Translations under genes and position numbers: made by a program | Notes under the pieces: model-generated | Database searches by the model: none | The model's input: the letters and a program-made list of their open reading frames with translations, nothing else | Told to the model about the DNA's origin: nothing | In this document: piece by piece, positions 7,908-17,985 of the stretch | Numbering within the stretch: the first letter of the stretch is position 1 | How the letters are laid out: each line of letters begins with the position of its first letter | Assembly (NCBI GenBank): GCA_046351215.1 | Contig: JAXLYX010000031.1 | Span: forward strand, 1 to 39,249 | Reading direction: 5' to 3' | Length of the DNA stretch: 39,249 bases | From: JAXLYX01 sp046351215 | GTDB lineage: Bacteria > Myxococcota_A > Polyangia > Polyangiales > Houyiibacteriaceae

Positions 7908-8737
7908 GGGCTCTGCTCCTCGATCGGGACGTGGGGCTCGCGGCGACCGCTCGCGTCGAGCAGGCGCCACCAGATGGCGTGGCCTGCCTCGTCGAAGCGG
8001 CGAACGGTCTCGAAGAAGCTGCGACGCGCGTCGGCGTCGACGAAGGGGGGCGGGAGCATCGGGTCGAGGACGACCTGACGGATCGCGCGACCGCCGAGCA
8101 GGAAGGCCTCGCGGGCCGCGACCTCGGGCGCGAGCCGCGAGGCCCCTCGGAGCCAGCGCTCGAGGGCTTGCGTCGTCTGCCGATAGCCGGCGTTCAGCGC
8201 TTCGCCGTCCCAGAGCTCGCGGAGGCGCTCCTCGCGCCTCGCATCGAAGCCGCGTCCGAGGAAGACGGCGGCGCTCGCCTCGAGCCCGAGGGAGACGAGG
8301 CGGGCGCGGACCACGTCGATGCTCGCCTCGACACTGTCGGGCCGCACGTGGAGGCCACGCTCGAGCTCGCGGAAGCCGAGCATGTCGAGCGCGCGCTCGC
8401 GGTGGCGCATCGCCGTCCGATCGCTCCGCACGAGGAGCGGCGAGGCGACGACGACGTAGCCTCCGTCCCACGCCCGGAGGCGCGTCTCCGCCGTGCGCCA
8501 CTGGGCGACCTCGGCCGCGAGGCCGACCGCCGCGGGGCCGAGACGGTAGGACCCCCGCTCGACCGCCTCGACGAGGCCCGCCGACGCGAGGCGCACGAGC
8601 GTGACCCGGGCGTTGGTCTCCCGGATGCCGAAGAGCGAGCAGGCCACGACCGCCTCGCGAGCCGTGAGGGGACGGTTCCCCGCGGCCAGCAGGAGCTCGA
8701 GCAGGAGTCGCTTCGCGGTCGGCGGCGCTTCACTCAT
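7904..8737 (-). CDS. PaaX-family transcriptional regulator
   Basis: The 277-residue protein fits PaaX repressors, which are GntR-like winged-helix proteins that sense aryl- or acyl-CoA and usually run 270-320 residues. The N-terminal part (LLLELLLAAGNRPLTAREAVVACSLFGI...ARVTLVRLASAGLVE) is the winged helix. The central WRTAETRLRAWDGGYVVVASP segment and the C-terminal IRQVVLDPMLPPPF are typical of PaaX. I prefer the Met at 8737 over the one at 8800 because a palindrome and a TATACT box lie directly upstream of it. It probably represses itself and the overlapping acyl-CoA dehydrogenase gene in response to a CoA thioester. Confidence 0.85.
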   Translation of the reverse strand: MSEAPPTAKRLLLELLLAAGNRPLTAREAVVACSLFGIRETNARVTLVRLASAGLVEAVERGSYRLGPAAVGLAAEVAQWRTAETRLRAWDGGYVVVASPLLVRSDRTAMRHRERALDMLGFRELERGLHVRPDSVEASIDVVRARLVSLGLEASAAVFLGRGFDARREERLRELWDGEALNAGYRQTTQALERWLRGASRLAPEVAAREAFLLGGRAIRQVVLDPMLPPPFVDADARRSFFETVRRFDEAGHAIWWRLLDASGRREPHVPIEEQSP

Positions 8738-8756
8738 TACTTCTGAAGACGAAGTA
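8738..8756 (-). promoter_or_regulatory. Palindromic operator overlapping the paaX promoter
   Basis: TACTTC (8738-8743) and GAAGTA (8751-8756) form a perfect 6-bp inverted repeat with a 7-bp spacer, directly against the paaX-like start codon. On the minus strand TATACT (8758-8753) overlaps the outer arm and looks like a -10 box. The transcript leader would then be only about ten bases. A repressor here would block its own transcription. PaaX autoregulation is known in other bacteria; here it is inferred. Confidence 0.6.
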
Positions 8757-8854
8757 TACGCGCCCACTGCATCATTACAAGTCGCAGCCATTGACCGCAA
8801 CGGACGGTAATCCTCGTCCAGCCGTCCGAGCGGGTCGGTCGAGCCCGAGGGCCG

Positions 8855-9823
8855 TCAGCCGCGAGCGCGACGCTTCCGCACGAGGACCACGGCGGCCGCC
8901 ACCGCGAGCGCGGCCCCGAGGCCCCACGGCGCCAGGCCGCCGACCGAGGCCTCCTCGGCCTGCCCCGTCGGCGCCTCGCCGGCCTCCGCCCTCGGCGCCG
9001 CCTCGTCGACGTGCCCGAAGTCCGGATTGCGCAGCAGGGGCTCAGGCCGCGTCTCGAGCGGGCGAACGGCGAAGAGGACGTCTCGATGGGGCTCGAGGGG
9101 CGACGGAAGCGGCCCGACGGCCGGGGCGCCGACGAGCATCACGTACGAGCCGCCGACGGCGGTGAGGTAGAGGACGGCCCGCCCGCCGTCCCGCCGGATC
9201 AGGAAGGGCACGGGGTGGGCGAGGCCGTCCACGATGCGGATGTCCCCGAGGTCCGGACGAGCGACTCGCAGCACGTCGTCCCCGAGGGCGACCGTCGACA
9301 CGGCGTCCGGCGACGACGGCGCGTCGATCGTGCGGAGGTGCGAGAAGCGCGAGACCTCCATCGCCTCGGTCGGCGCCGGGATCGCGTCGAAGAGCGGCGT
9401 GGTCCCGTGGTCGGGGTTCGGTACGACCGGCCCGATCGAGGCCGCCGGCAGCGCCGCGACCTGAGCCGGCGCCGCTGGCGCCTCGGCCGAAGGCTCCTCC
9501 GCGAGGGCCCGGCGCCCCCCGAAGCAGAGCCGGAGCCCCGGCTCCATCCGCACGAGGAAGGTGGGACGGGGAGCCTCGACGCGCCGCATCGGCGCGATGT
9601 CTCCGTTCGCGCGAACCGCCCGGAGATCGGCGAGCTCGGGCCCGACCACGCCGGCGATGGCGTCCGGCAGCACGACGCGAACGGTCTCTCCCGCGGGACC
9701 GGTGATCGCGGCCTGCGACTCGAAGACGCGGACGAGCCGCGGGGCCTCGTTCGCCCGGGCGGGTGAAGGAAGCAGGGTGGCGAGGAGCGCGAACGCGGCG
9801 AGCACGCGGATCGAGGGGGTCAT
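8855..9823 (-). CDS. Secreted, C-terminally membrane-anchored protein with DUF3999-like features
   Basis: The 322-residue product has a signal peptide (LAAFALLATLLPSPARA, cleavage near residue 24), an exported region, and a C-terminal hydrophobic helix (LGAALAVAAAVVLV) followed by RKRRARG, which fixes the C-terminus in the cytoplasm. Two similar strands, DLRAVRANGDIAPMRR and DIRIVDGLAHPVPFLIRR, resemble the DLR-x-N-x-G-x-P-type segments of DUF3999 proteins. A Pro/Ala-rich linker lies between. Function unknown. The PEEP/Ala-rich linker and TM-Arg tail recall sortase-like anchoring, but I see no sorting motif. It stands alone between the paaX-like gene and the DUF445 gene, which is divergent. 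Confidence 0.65.
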   Translation of the reverse strand: MTPSIRVLAAFALLATLLPSPARANEAPRLVRVFESQAAITGPAGETVRVVLPDAIAGVVGPELADLRAVRANGDIAPMRRVEAPRPTFLVRMEPGLRLCFGGRRALAEEPSAEAPAAPAQVAALPAASIGPVVPNPDHGTTPLFDAIPAPTEAMEVSRFSHLRTIDAPSSPDAVSTVALGDDVLRVARPDLGDIRIVDGLAHPVPFLIRRDGGRAVLYLTAVGGSYVMLVGAPAVGPLPSPLEPHRDVLFAVRPLETRPEPLLRNPDFGHVDEAAPRAEAGEAPTGQAEEASVGGLAPWGLGAALAVAAAVVLVRKRRARG

Positions 9824-9991
9824 GGGCTCGACGGTAGCGCGTCTCTCATGACGGAAACCATGCGTTCCCGGCGTCTTCGGGACTTTTCCGCGGGGCCGAT
9901 CGAACCAAGTCTAGTCACGCGCACCGCCGTCGTTGGATGATGCGGTCCCGTCGGAGCTCCCGCCGCCGCGGCGAAGGGGCGTTGGATTCCC

Positions 9992-11200
9992 ATGCACAGC
10001 TTCCTCTCGATCCTGATCTTCCTGCCCACGGTCGGCGCCATCATCGGCTGGGTCTGCAAGTGGGTGGCGATCCGCATGCTCTTCGCGCCGTCCCAGTACG
10101 TCGGCATCGGACCGATCGGCTGGCAGGGCGTGGTGCAGCGACGGGCTCCGAAGTTCGCCGCCGGCGTCGCCGACACGGTCGCCACCGCGGGCATCAGCGT
10201 CGACAAGCTGATCGAGAAGGTCGACGGCGCGGCGATCGCCGACCACTTCGGTCCCATCCTGGACGCCGAGGCCGAGAAGCTCCTCGAGACCATCGTCGAG
10301 ACCGTGAAGCCCGGCGGCTGGACCGAGTTCGCGGGCCCCGCGCGCGAGCAGATGGCCGAGCAGCTCGGCGTCGAAGGGCGGCGCGTCGGGGCAGTCCTCG
10401 TCGACGAGCTGCGCCCGCACCTCATCGAGACCATCGACGTGAAGAAGCTCGTCGTGAAGCGCCTCTCGGGCGAGAACGCCGATCACCTCGCGGCCCTCTT
10501 CCAGCGCATCGCGCGGCACGAGCTCCGCATCGTGATCTACTACGGCGCGGTGCTCGGGTTCTTCATCGGCCTCGTGGAGGTCGGTTTCTACGCCTGGCTC
10601 GAGAAGTGGTGGCTCCTACCGATCGTCGGCGCGATCGACGGCGTCGTGAACAACTGGCTCGCGATCCAGATGATCTTCCGCCCCTACGAGAAGAAGCGCT
10701 ATCTCGGCGTCTTCCCCTTCCAGGGCCTCTTCCCCGCCCGCCAGCACGACATCTCGGGCGAGTACGGCCACATGATGGCGAACGACGTGCTCTCCCCGAA
10801 GGACGTCTTCCAGGCGGTCGTCGAGAGCGACGGCCGCAAGCTCGGCGCGAAGGCCGTCGAGATCGTCGAGCGCGAGATGGGCATGATGATCATGATGATC
10901 CCCATGCTCCTCGGCGTGGAGATGACGCCCGAGGTGAAGAGCCGCGTGATCGACAAGCTCGTCGAGCACCTGCCCGGGCTCGCCATGGCGCACGAGGATC
11001 GGGTGAACGACTTCCTCCGCGAGCGCCTCGCGATCGAGCAGACGCTCACGGAGAAGCTCCGCGCGATGTCGAAGCCGGAGTTCGAGTCGGTGCTCCGCGG
11101 GATCTTCGAGGAGGACGAGTGGATCCTCGTCTCGCTCGGCGGCCTCCTCGGCGGCCTCATCGGTCTCCTCCAGGGCGCGCTCGTGCTGGCGCTCGACTGA
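9992..11200 (+). CDS. DUF445 family membrane protein
   Basis: The 402-residue protein has the DUF445 signature: an N-terminal helix, then GWVCKWVAIRMLFAP, echoed later by VVNNWLAIQMIFRPYEKKRYLGVFPFQGLFPARQ. This is the internal duplication of the NW-A-[IV]-x-MIFRP-type element seen in the family. Hydrophobic helices occur at about 1-20, 183-215 and at the C-terminus (LGGLLGGLIGLLQGALVLAL). Long amphipathic helices between them may be soluble. Family members are conserved inner-membrane proteins of unknown role. It is divergent from the DUF3999-like gene and ends 12 bp from the convergent CDF transporter. Confidence 0.88.
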   Translation: MHSFLSILIFLPTVGAIIGWVCKWVAIRMLFAPSQYVGIGPIGWQGVVQRRAPKFAAGVADTVATAGISVDKLIEKVDGAAIADHFGPILDAEAEKLLETIVETVKPGGWTEFAGPAREQMAEQLGVEGRRVGAVLVDELRPHLIETIDVKKLVVKRLSGENADHLAALFQRIARHELRIVIYYGAVLGFFIGLVEVGFYAWLEKWWLLPIVGAIDGVVNNWLAIQMIFRPYEKKRYLGVFPFQGLFPARQHDISGEYGHMMANDVLSPKDVFQAVVESDGRKLGAKAVEIVEREMGMMIMMIPMLLGVEMTPEVKSRVIDKLVEHLPGLAMAHEDRVNDFLRERLAIEQTLTEKLRAMSKPEFESVLRGIFEEDEWILVSLGGLLGGLIGLLQGALVLALD

Positions 11201-11212
11201 GCGCCGGACGCG

Positions 11213-12145
11213 CTACACGGCCCCGGGCCGCGTGCGTCGGCAGTCCCCGTCGACGCAGGACTCGATCTGGATCGTCGCGTGCGCGATGCCGAAGCGCTCC
11301 TCGAGCTCGCGCTCGAGCGTCGAGAGGAACGCCGGCTCCTTCTCGGGCCACGGCATGACGAGGTGAGCGGTGAGCGCGACCTCCGTCGTGCTCATCGCCC
11401 AGACGTGGAGGTCGTGGACATCCGCCACCCCGGGCAGCCCCGCGAGGTACGCGCGGACCTGCTCGAGCTCGATGTGGAACGGGACTCCGTCGAGGGAGAG
11501 GTGGAGCGCGTCGCGGAGCAGGCTCCACGTGCCGAAGAGCACGACCGCCGAGACGACGAGGCTCGTGACCGGATCGACGAGCGTCGAGCCCGTGAGCAGC
11601 ACGAGGCCGCCCGCGAGGACCACGCCCAGGGAGACGGCGGCGTCGGCCGCGAGGTGGAGGAAGGCCGCGCGCACGTTCACGTCGTGGCCGCCCCGGCGGT
11701 AGAAGAGAGCCGCCGAGACCGCGTTGATCACGACGCCGACGGCCGCGACCGCCATCATCGTGCCGCCCTGCACGGGCGCGGGCTCCTCGAAGCGGTGGAC
11801 CGCCTCGCGCACGACCGCGCCCACGGCCGCGAGCAGGAGCACCGCGTTCGTGAGCGCCGCGAGGACGGTCGAGCGCCGGAGGCCATACGTATGCCTCGGC
11901 GAGGGACGCAGGCGCGCGAGCCCCGACGCGCCCCAGGCCACCACGAGGCCGAGCACGTCGCCGAGGTTGTGCGCCGCATCCGCGAAGAGCGCCGTCGAGT
12001 GCGAGAGCGCGCCGGCCACGGCCTCGACGCCGACGAACGCGACGTTCAGGCCGATCCCGACGACGAACGCCCAACGGCCCACGTCCGCGCCCGCATGCCC
12101 GTGCCCATGCCCGGCCTCTCGCGCAGTCTCGGACGAAGCGGTCAT
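11213..12145 (-). CDS. Cation diffusion facilitator, CzcD-like metal exporter
   Basis: The 310-residue protein has six predicted membrane helices and the CDF metal sites: FADAAHNLGD in TM2 and HLAADA in TM5 each carry the conserved H/D-x3-D pair of the zinc site. A His-rich N-terminus (HGHGHAG) and a His-containing region are typical of Zn/Co/Cd exporters. The cytoplasmic C-terminal domain shows VHDLHVWAMSTTEVALTAHLV, which binds metal and dimerises in the family. It would export divalent metal by proton exchange. It lies 27 bp downstream of the FAD monooxygenase gene on the same strand, so they probably share a transcript. A GCCCGCGCGGGC palindrome (12160-12171) lies in the gap. Confidence 0.92.
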   Translation of the reverse strand: MTASSETAREAGHGHGHAGADVGRWAFVVGIGLNVAFVGVEAVAGALSHSTALFADAAHNLGDVLGLVVAWGASGLARLRPSPRHTYGLRRSTVLAALTNAVLLLAAVGAVVREAVHRFEEPAPVQGGTMMAVAAVGVVINAVSAALFYRRGGHDVNVRAAFLHLAADAAVSLGVVLAGGLVLLTGSTLVDPVTSLVVSAVVLFGTWSLLRDALHLSLDGVPFHIELEQVRAYLAGLPGVADVHDLHVWAMSTTEVALTAHLVMPWPEKEPAFLSTLERELEERFGIAHATIQIESCVDGDCRRTRPGAV

Positions 12146-12172
12146 GCCCCACCCTAGCAGCCCGCGCGGGCG

Positions 12173-13381
12173 CTATCCCGGCAGCGCGAGCAGGCCCCTC
12201 GGCAGCGCGAGGGGCCGGCCGACGACGCCCTGCTTCACGCCGCACATGGTCGCGATCATCTCGCCGCGAACGATCGGCAGCCGCGCGCCGATCGGGAAGA
12301 AGACGTCGCGCACGGCTCCGAGCAGGCGCGAGTCGCCCTGGAAGAAGGGCGTGAGCGTCCGCGTCATCCATTGGTAGAAGCGGAGCTGGGAGCGCCTCGC
12401 CCGAGAGTAGGCCGGCAGCGCACGCTCGACGGAGCCGTGCGTGCGCAACGACCGGGCGAGCTCCATCGCGTCGAGCAGCGCGAGGTTCGAGCCCTGCCCG
12501 AGCTGCGGGCTCATCGCGTGGGCGGCGTCGCCGACGTACGCGATCCGGCCGAAATCGAGCCGATCCATGCGGACGTCGCGGTAGGAGGCGACGAGGAGCT
12601 CGTCGAACGAGGTGATCCGGCCGAGCACCGGCTCGGACATCGGCGCGAGCCGACGACAGTCGTCCTTGAGCGCCTCGAGGCCGCGCGCGCGTAGGGCGTC
12701 GACCCGATCGAGGCGGACGCTGACGAAGAGGCTGACGCGCGGCGTGGGGTCCGCGGGGCTCGTGCCGGTCGGCAGGAGGCCGAGCATCTGCTCCGCGCCG
12801 TTCACGCATTGGAGGAGCTCGCCCCGATAACGCCCTTCCGAGTCGTCGGCGACGAACCAGAGGGCGCCCCAGGGGTATTCGTCGACCCGTCGGGCGTGCC
12901 CGTGGAACGTTCGCAGGCGCGAGCGCGCTCCGTCCGCGACCACCACGAGGTCGTACGGCCCGTGCCTCGCGCCCGCTTCGTCGACGACGTGGGCACCGTC
13001 GACTCTCGCGGCGACGACGCCGAGCTCGACCGTCACGCCCGCGGGACGCAGCGCCGTGTAGAGCACGTGGAAGAGCGCGCCCCGGTGCAGACCGAGGCCG
13101 TAGAGCGAGGGATCCCTCGTGGCGTAGGGGAGATCGAAGAGGAGACGGCCGCCCTCGCTCACGCAGCGAAGGCGATCGCAGCGCACGCCGTGCTCGAGGA
13201 TCGGGCCGAGCAGACCGAGCTCCGCGAGCACCATCATCCCGCTCGGCTGGAGCATGATGCCCGCGCCGACCGGGCCGGGATTCTCGGCGGCCTCGAGGAC
13301 CGTCACCTCGTGTCCGTCGCGGGCGAGCGCGAGCGCGGTGGCGCAGCCTCCGAATCCGGCTCCGACGATGCCGACCTTCAT
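12173..13381 (-). CDS. FAD-dependent aromatic-type monooxygenase (UbiH/salicylate hydroxylase family)
   Basis: The 402-residue enzyme has all three FAD motifs of class A flavoprotein monooxygenases: GIVGAGFGGCATALALARDG (residues 4-23), the DG motif VVVADGARSRLR, and the GD motif AYVGDAAHAMSPQLGQGSNLALLDA. It would use NAD(P)H and oxygen to hydroxylate an aromatic or polyketide-like substrate; the substrate is not evident. I place the start at the ATG at 13381, since the preceding frame is Arg/Pro-rich shadow. The CDF transporter gene follows after 27 bp, with no obvious functional link. Confidence 0.88.
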   Translation of the reverse strand: MKVGIVGAGFGGCATALALARDGHEVTVLEAAENPGPVGAGIMLQPSGMMVLAELGLLGPILEHGVRCDRLRCVSEGGRLLFDLPYATRDPSLYGLGLHRGALFHVLYTALRPAGVTVELGVVAARVDGAHVVDEAGARHGPYDLVVVADGARSRLRTFHGHARRVDEYPWGALWFVADDSEGRYRGELLQCVNGAEQMLGLLPTGTSPADPTPRVSLFVSVRLDRVDALRARGLEALKDDCRRLAPMSEPVLGRITSFDELLVASYRDVRMDRLDFGRIAYVGDAAHAMSPQLGQGSNLALLDAMELARSLRTHGSVERALPAYSRARRSQLRFYQWMTRTLTPFFQGDSRLLGAVRDVFFPIGARLPIVRGEMIATMCGVKQGVVGRPLALPRGLLALPG

Positions 13382-13449
13382 GGCGGGAGGATACCGCGGG
13401 TCGCATCGGGCCCGCGCCGGGAAAGGCTCCGCGCGAGAGGTCCGCGACG

Positions 13450-13977
13450 TCAGGTGCGCACGGACCGCGCCCGCTTCGGAGCGCGCGCCCTCCGCTCCCG
13501 CTCGTCGGCGAGGCGGCCCTCCAGGATCCGGGCGGCGCTCTCGCAATCGGCGAGCGACGAGCGGAAGACGATCATCGTCCCGCCGACGTACGGGGCGACG
13601 ACGCGGCCCCGGTCCTTGCCCTTCTCGGGCTCCGGTTCGGCGCGGAACGAATCCAGGTAGCGAAGGTCGTAGCTGTACCTCTCGGGGTGCGCGAAGGGAC
13701 GAAGGCGAACGACGAGGAGTCGGTCCGCGTCGAGGTCCAGCACCACCCGATCGATTCGGTCCGGGAAGAGCCCCATCTTCGGGAACGCGGCGCCCAGGCA
13801 CAGCCCCGCCAGCGTCGGAACCAGGAACCACGTTCCCGTCGCCACCGCTGCGACTCCCGCCGCGAACAGAGCCCCTCCGACGACGAGCCTCTGCCCTCTC
13901 CACTTGTCGCCGAGCTCCAGCGTGTACCGGCGCTCGGTCGGTTCGGCGGGTCCGTCGGGAGGGGTCCGGTACGGCAC
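13450..13977 (-). CDS. Small membrane protein of unknown function with a PH-like C-terminal part
   Basis: The 175-residue product starts with GTG at 13977, with AGGATGGGGG upstream. A polar N-terminus is followed by two close hydrophobic segments (LVVGGALFAAGVAAVATGTWFL, then VPTLAGLCLGAAF), and a cytoplasmic-looking domain with alternating strands (RVVLDLDADRLLVVRLRPF, YSYDLRYLDSFRAEP). The C-terminus is strongly basic. The two-helix hairpin followed by a strand-rich domain resembles bacterial membrane proteins with PH-like domains, but similarity is weak. It is divergent from the F420-type reductase gene. Confidence 0.55.
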   Translation of the reverse strand: MPYRTPPDGPAEPTERRYTLELGDKWRGQRLVVGGALFAAGVAAVATGTWFLVPTLAGLCLGAAFPKMGLFPDRIDRVVLDLDADRLLVVRLRPFAHPERYSYDLRYLDSFRAEPEPEKGKDRGRVVAPYVGGTMIVFRSSLADCESAARILEGRLADERERRARAPKRARSVRT

Positions 13978-14139
13978 GCCCCCATCCTGCCACGACCCCG
14001 CCCCCGGTCGACCTCCCCACACTCGGCAGCCGCCCCGGCCACCCGCCGACACGATTGACGGCGCAATGGTTCTGCGAAATACGCTTGCGAGACCTCGGCC
14101 GGCGGTCCCGCCGGCCCCTCGGACCGAAGCGGAGCGACG

Positions 14140-14625
14140 ATGAGCACGAAGGCGAACAAGAGCTACTTCACTCCGGGGCCGAAGCTCCTCAAGTTCATCA
14201 CCGACGCGCACGTCACGCTCTACGAGAAGACGAACGGCGCCGTCGGTTCGACGGTCTTCCAGCTCGGCGAGGAGGGCCACTTCCTCCTCCGCCCGTACAA
14301 CATCCTGTTGCTCACGACGAAGGGGAAGAAGACGGGTCTCGAGCGGAAGGTCACGCTCCCCTTCTTCCAATACGACGACCGCATCTACCTCTTCGCCTCG
14401 AACTCGGCGCAGGAGAAGAATCCGGCCTGGTTCGTGAACCTGAAGGCGACGCCGAGCGTCCGCGTGCAGATCGGCGCGCTCCACATGCAGGCGACGGCCC
14501 GCATCCTCGAGGGCGAGGAGTACGTCCAGCTCTGGAAGCGCCACTCGAGCCTCTGGCCGCGCTGGGCCGTCTACCAGACGCAGACGACGCGCCGCATCCC
14601 GATCGTCGAGCTCGTGCCGGGCTGA
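14140..14625 (+). CDS. Deazaflavin (F420)-dependent nitroreductase-like protein (DDN/DUF385 family)
   Basis: The 161-residue product matches the split-barrel DDN family: LLLTTKGKKTGLERKVTLPFFQYDDRIYLFASN is the cofactor-binding hairpin with the conserved GxKTG, and KNPAWFVNLKATPSVRVQIG is the second family block. Known members reduce quinones or nitroaromatics with F420H2, and some use FMN or other cofactors. The start ATG is preceded by GGAGCGACG. It is convergent with the quinone oxidoreductase gene, 28 bp apart. Together with the luciferase-like enzyme at 17986 it hints that this organism makes F420. Confidence 0.88.
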   Translation: MSTKANKSYFTPGPKLLKFITDAHVTLYEKTNGAVGSTVFQLGEEGHFLLRPYNILLLTTKGKKTGLERKVTLPFFQYDDRIYLFASNSAQEKNPAWFVNLKATPSVRVQIGALHMQATARILEGEEYVQLWKRHSSLWPRWAVYQTQTTRRIPIVELVPG

Positions 14626-14653
14626 GGATCGGGACGCGGGCCAGGCATGCGGC

Positions 14654-15622
14654 TCAGGGCGTGAGGACGATCTTCCCGACCGACGTGCGCGCGAAGAGGC
14701 CCGCGAAGGCCTCGCCGGAGCGCTCCATCGGGAGGACGAGATCCGGCGCCGTCTTCAGCTTCCCGGCGACGGTCCACTCGACGAGCGTCTTCATCACGGG
14801 CGGGACGATGGAGGGATTCTCCATCAGCTCGCCGCCCCAGTTCACGCCCGCGATCGAGCAGCGCTTGAGCAGGAGCAGGTTCGTCGGCACCTTCGAGATG
14901 CCCGTCACGAAGCCGACGACGAGGAGGCGTCCACCGGGCGCGAGGAGGCGGACGCCCGCCTCCGTCATGTCGCCGCCGACGGGATCGTAGACGACGTTCA
15001 CGCCACGCCGGGCGACGGACTTCACCTGATCGCGCCAATCCTTCGCGGTGTAGTCGATCGCGACGTCGGCTCCCGCGGCGAGGCATTTCGCACGCTTCTC
15101 CTGGGTCGAGGCGCAGGCGATGACCTTCGCGCCGAGCGCCTTGCCGAGCTCGATCGCCGTCGAGCCCGTCGTGCCCGAGGCGCCGAGGACGAGCAGCGTC
15201 TCGCCCTCGCGGAGGTTCCCGATCTCGCGGAGGCCGTAGAGACCCGTGGCGTAGGCGATGAGGAAATTCGCGGCGTCGACGAGGGGGATCGAGGCGGGGA
15301 TCGGGAAGCAGACCTGCGCCGGGAGGACGACCTTCTCGGCGAGGCCTCCGACGAAGGTGAAGGCGGCGACGTGATCGCCGGGCTTCAGCGTCGTGACCTT
15401 CTCGCCGACGCTCTCGACCACGCCGGCGAGCGAGGTGCCGGGGATGAAGGGGAGCGGCGGCTTGATCTGGTACTCGCCCTTCACGAGGAGGCCGTCGAAG
15501 TAGCCGACCCCGACGCCGGCCATCCGGACGACGACCTCGGACGCGCCCGGCGCGGGCTCGGGGATCTCGTGGACCTTCAGGGCTTCGGGTGCGCCGAACG
15601 CTTCGACCATCAGTGCTCGCAT
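14654..15622 (-). CDS. NADPH:quinone oxidoreductase-like MDR enzyme
   Basis: The 322-residue protein is a zinc-free medium-chain dehydrogenase/reductase of the QOR type. MRALMVEAFGAPEALKVHEIPEP at the N-terminus, the GVGYFDGLLVKGEY region and PFIPGTSLAGVVESVGE are GroES-domain motifs. LLVLGASGTTGSTAIELGKALGAKVIA is the NADP-binding Rossmann turn (AxGxxG). The catalytic-zinc Cys and His are absent, as usual in this branch. It would reduce quinones or alpha,beta-unsaturated carbonyls. It is transcribed away from the glucose-6-phosphate isomerase gene. Confidence 0.92.
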   Translation of the reverse strand: MRALMVEAFGAPEALKVHEIPEPAPGASEVVVRMAGVGVGYFDGLLVKGEYQIKPPLPFIPGTSLAGVVESVGEKVTTLKPGDHVAAFTFVGGLAEKVVLPAQVCFPIPASIPLVDAANFLIAYATGLYGLREIGNLREGETLLVLGASGTTGSTAIELGKALGAKVIACASTQEKRAKCLAAGADVAIDYTAKDWRDQVKSVARRGVNVVYDPVGGDMTEAGVRLLAPGGRLLVVGFVTGISKVPTNLLLLKRCSIAGVNWGGELMENPSIVPPVMKTLVEWTVAGKLKTAPDLVLPMERSGEAFAGLFARTSVGKIVLTP

Positions 15623-15798
15623 GGGGCTCCTCGACTCGTGGGAACGCAGGGCACGATAGCGAGGCCCGGGGCGGATGGTCGAGCGGCCGGCACACGTTCG
15701 ACCCGTGCACCGCCTTCCGGGTCATGGTTCAATCGAATCGTCCATGGAGGGGGACAGCGGCCCCTCCCGGCACGCCACGCTCCCGAGGAGATCCGACG

Positions 15799-17424
<1,626 letters not shown>

Positions 17425-17475
17425 GGAGCGCCTGGAACCCGGACGGCGAAGAGTGATACACGTTCTAGCTCCCTC

Positions 17476-17503
17476 GCACCGGTGCCCCACGGGTCGCCGG
17501 TGC
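17476..17503 (+). terminator. Weak hairpin between pgi and the NTF2-like gene
   Basis: GCACCGG (17476-17482) pairs with CCGGTGC (17497-17503) around a 14-base loop. There is no T-run after it. It might be a weak terminator of pgi or a leader structure; low confidence. Confidence 0.3.
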
Positions 17504-17523
17504 ACGCCCTCGAGGAGCCCCGC

Positions 17524-17943
17524 ATGACCGACACGCATCCCGCCGTCCTGGCCAGCCAGAATTCCGCCAAATTCGCCATGGCGCGCGACAAGGCGTCGTG
17601 GCTCGGCCTCTTCGCGGACGACGCCTTCCTCGCCGATCCCGTCGGCCCCTCGCCCTTCGATCCGAAGGGCGAAGGCTACTCCGGCAAGGCGAACATCGAG
17701 CGCTTCTGGGACAAGGCGATCGGTCGCTCGAACCTGACGATCGAGGCCTCTCAGCGCATCCCCTGCGCGAACGCCTGCGCTGCGGTGCTGCGCGTCACCA
17801 ACGACCTCGGCGGCGGCAAGCAGACGGTCGTCGACATGATCGGCATCTACGAGGTGAACGCCGAGGGCAAGCTCTCGTCGCTGAAGGTCTATTGGAGCTG
17901 GGACGCGCTCGCGAAGCAGCTGAAGACGCTCGGCTTCGGCTGA
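17524..17943 (+). CDS. NTF2-like / SnoaL-type nuclear transport factor 2 fold protein
   Basis: The 139-residue product has the NTF2-like cone fold pattern: an N-terminal helix with LGLFADDAFLADPVGPSPFDPKG, a mid section SGKANIERFWDKAIG, and a strand-rich C-terminus ending in LKVYWSWDAL. Members include ketosteroid isomerases, polyketide cyclases and many uncharacterised proteins. The start at 17524 is supported by GAGGAG seven bases upstream. It is 42 bp upstream of the luciferase-like monooxygenase gene on the same strand, and the two probably act on one small lipophilic substrate. Confidence 0.8.
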   Translation: MTDTHPAVLASQNSAKFAMARDKASWLGLFADDAFLADPVGPSPFDPKGEGYSGKANIERFWDKAIGRSNLTIEASQRIPCANACAAVLRVTNDLGGGKQTVVDMIGIYEVNAEGKLSSLKVYWSWDALAKQLKTLGFG

Positions 17944-17985
17944 AACGCGGCTCGGACGACGATCCCGACATCGAGGAGAACGACG

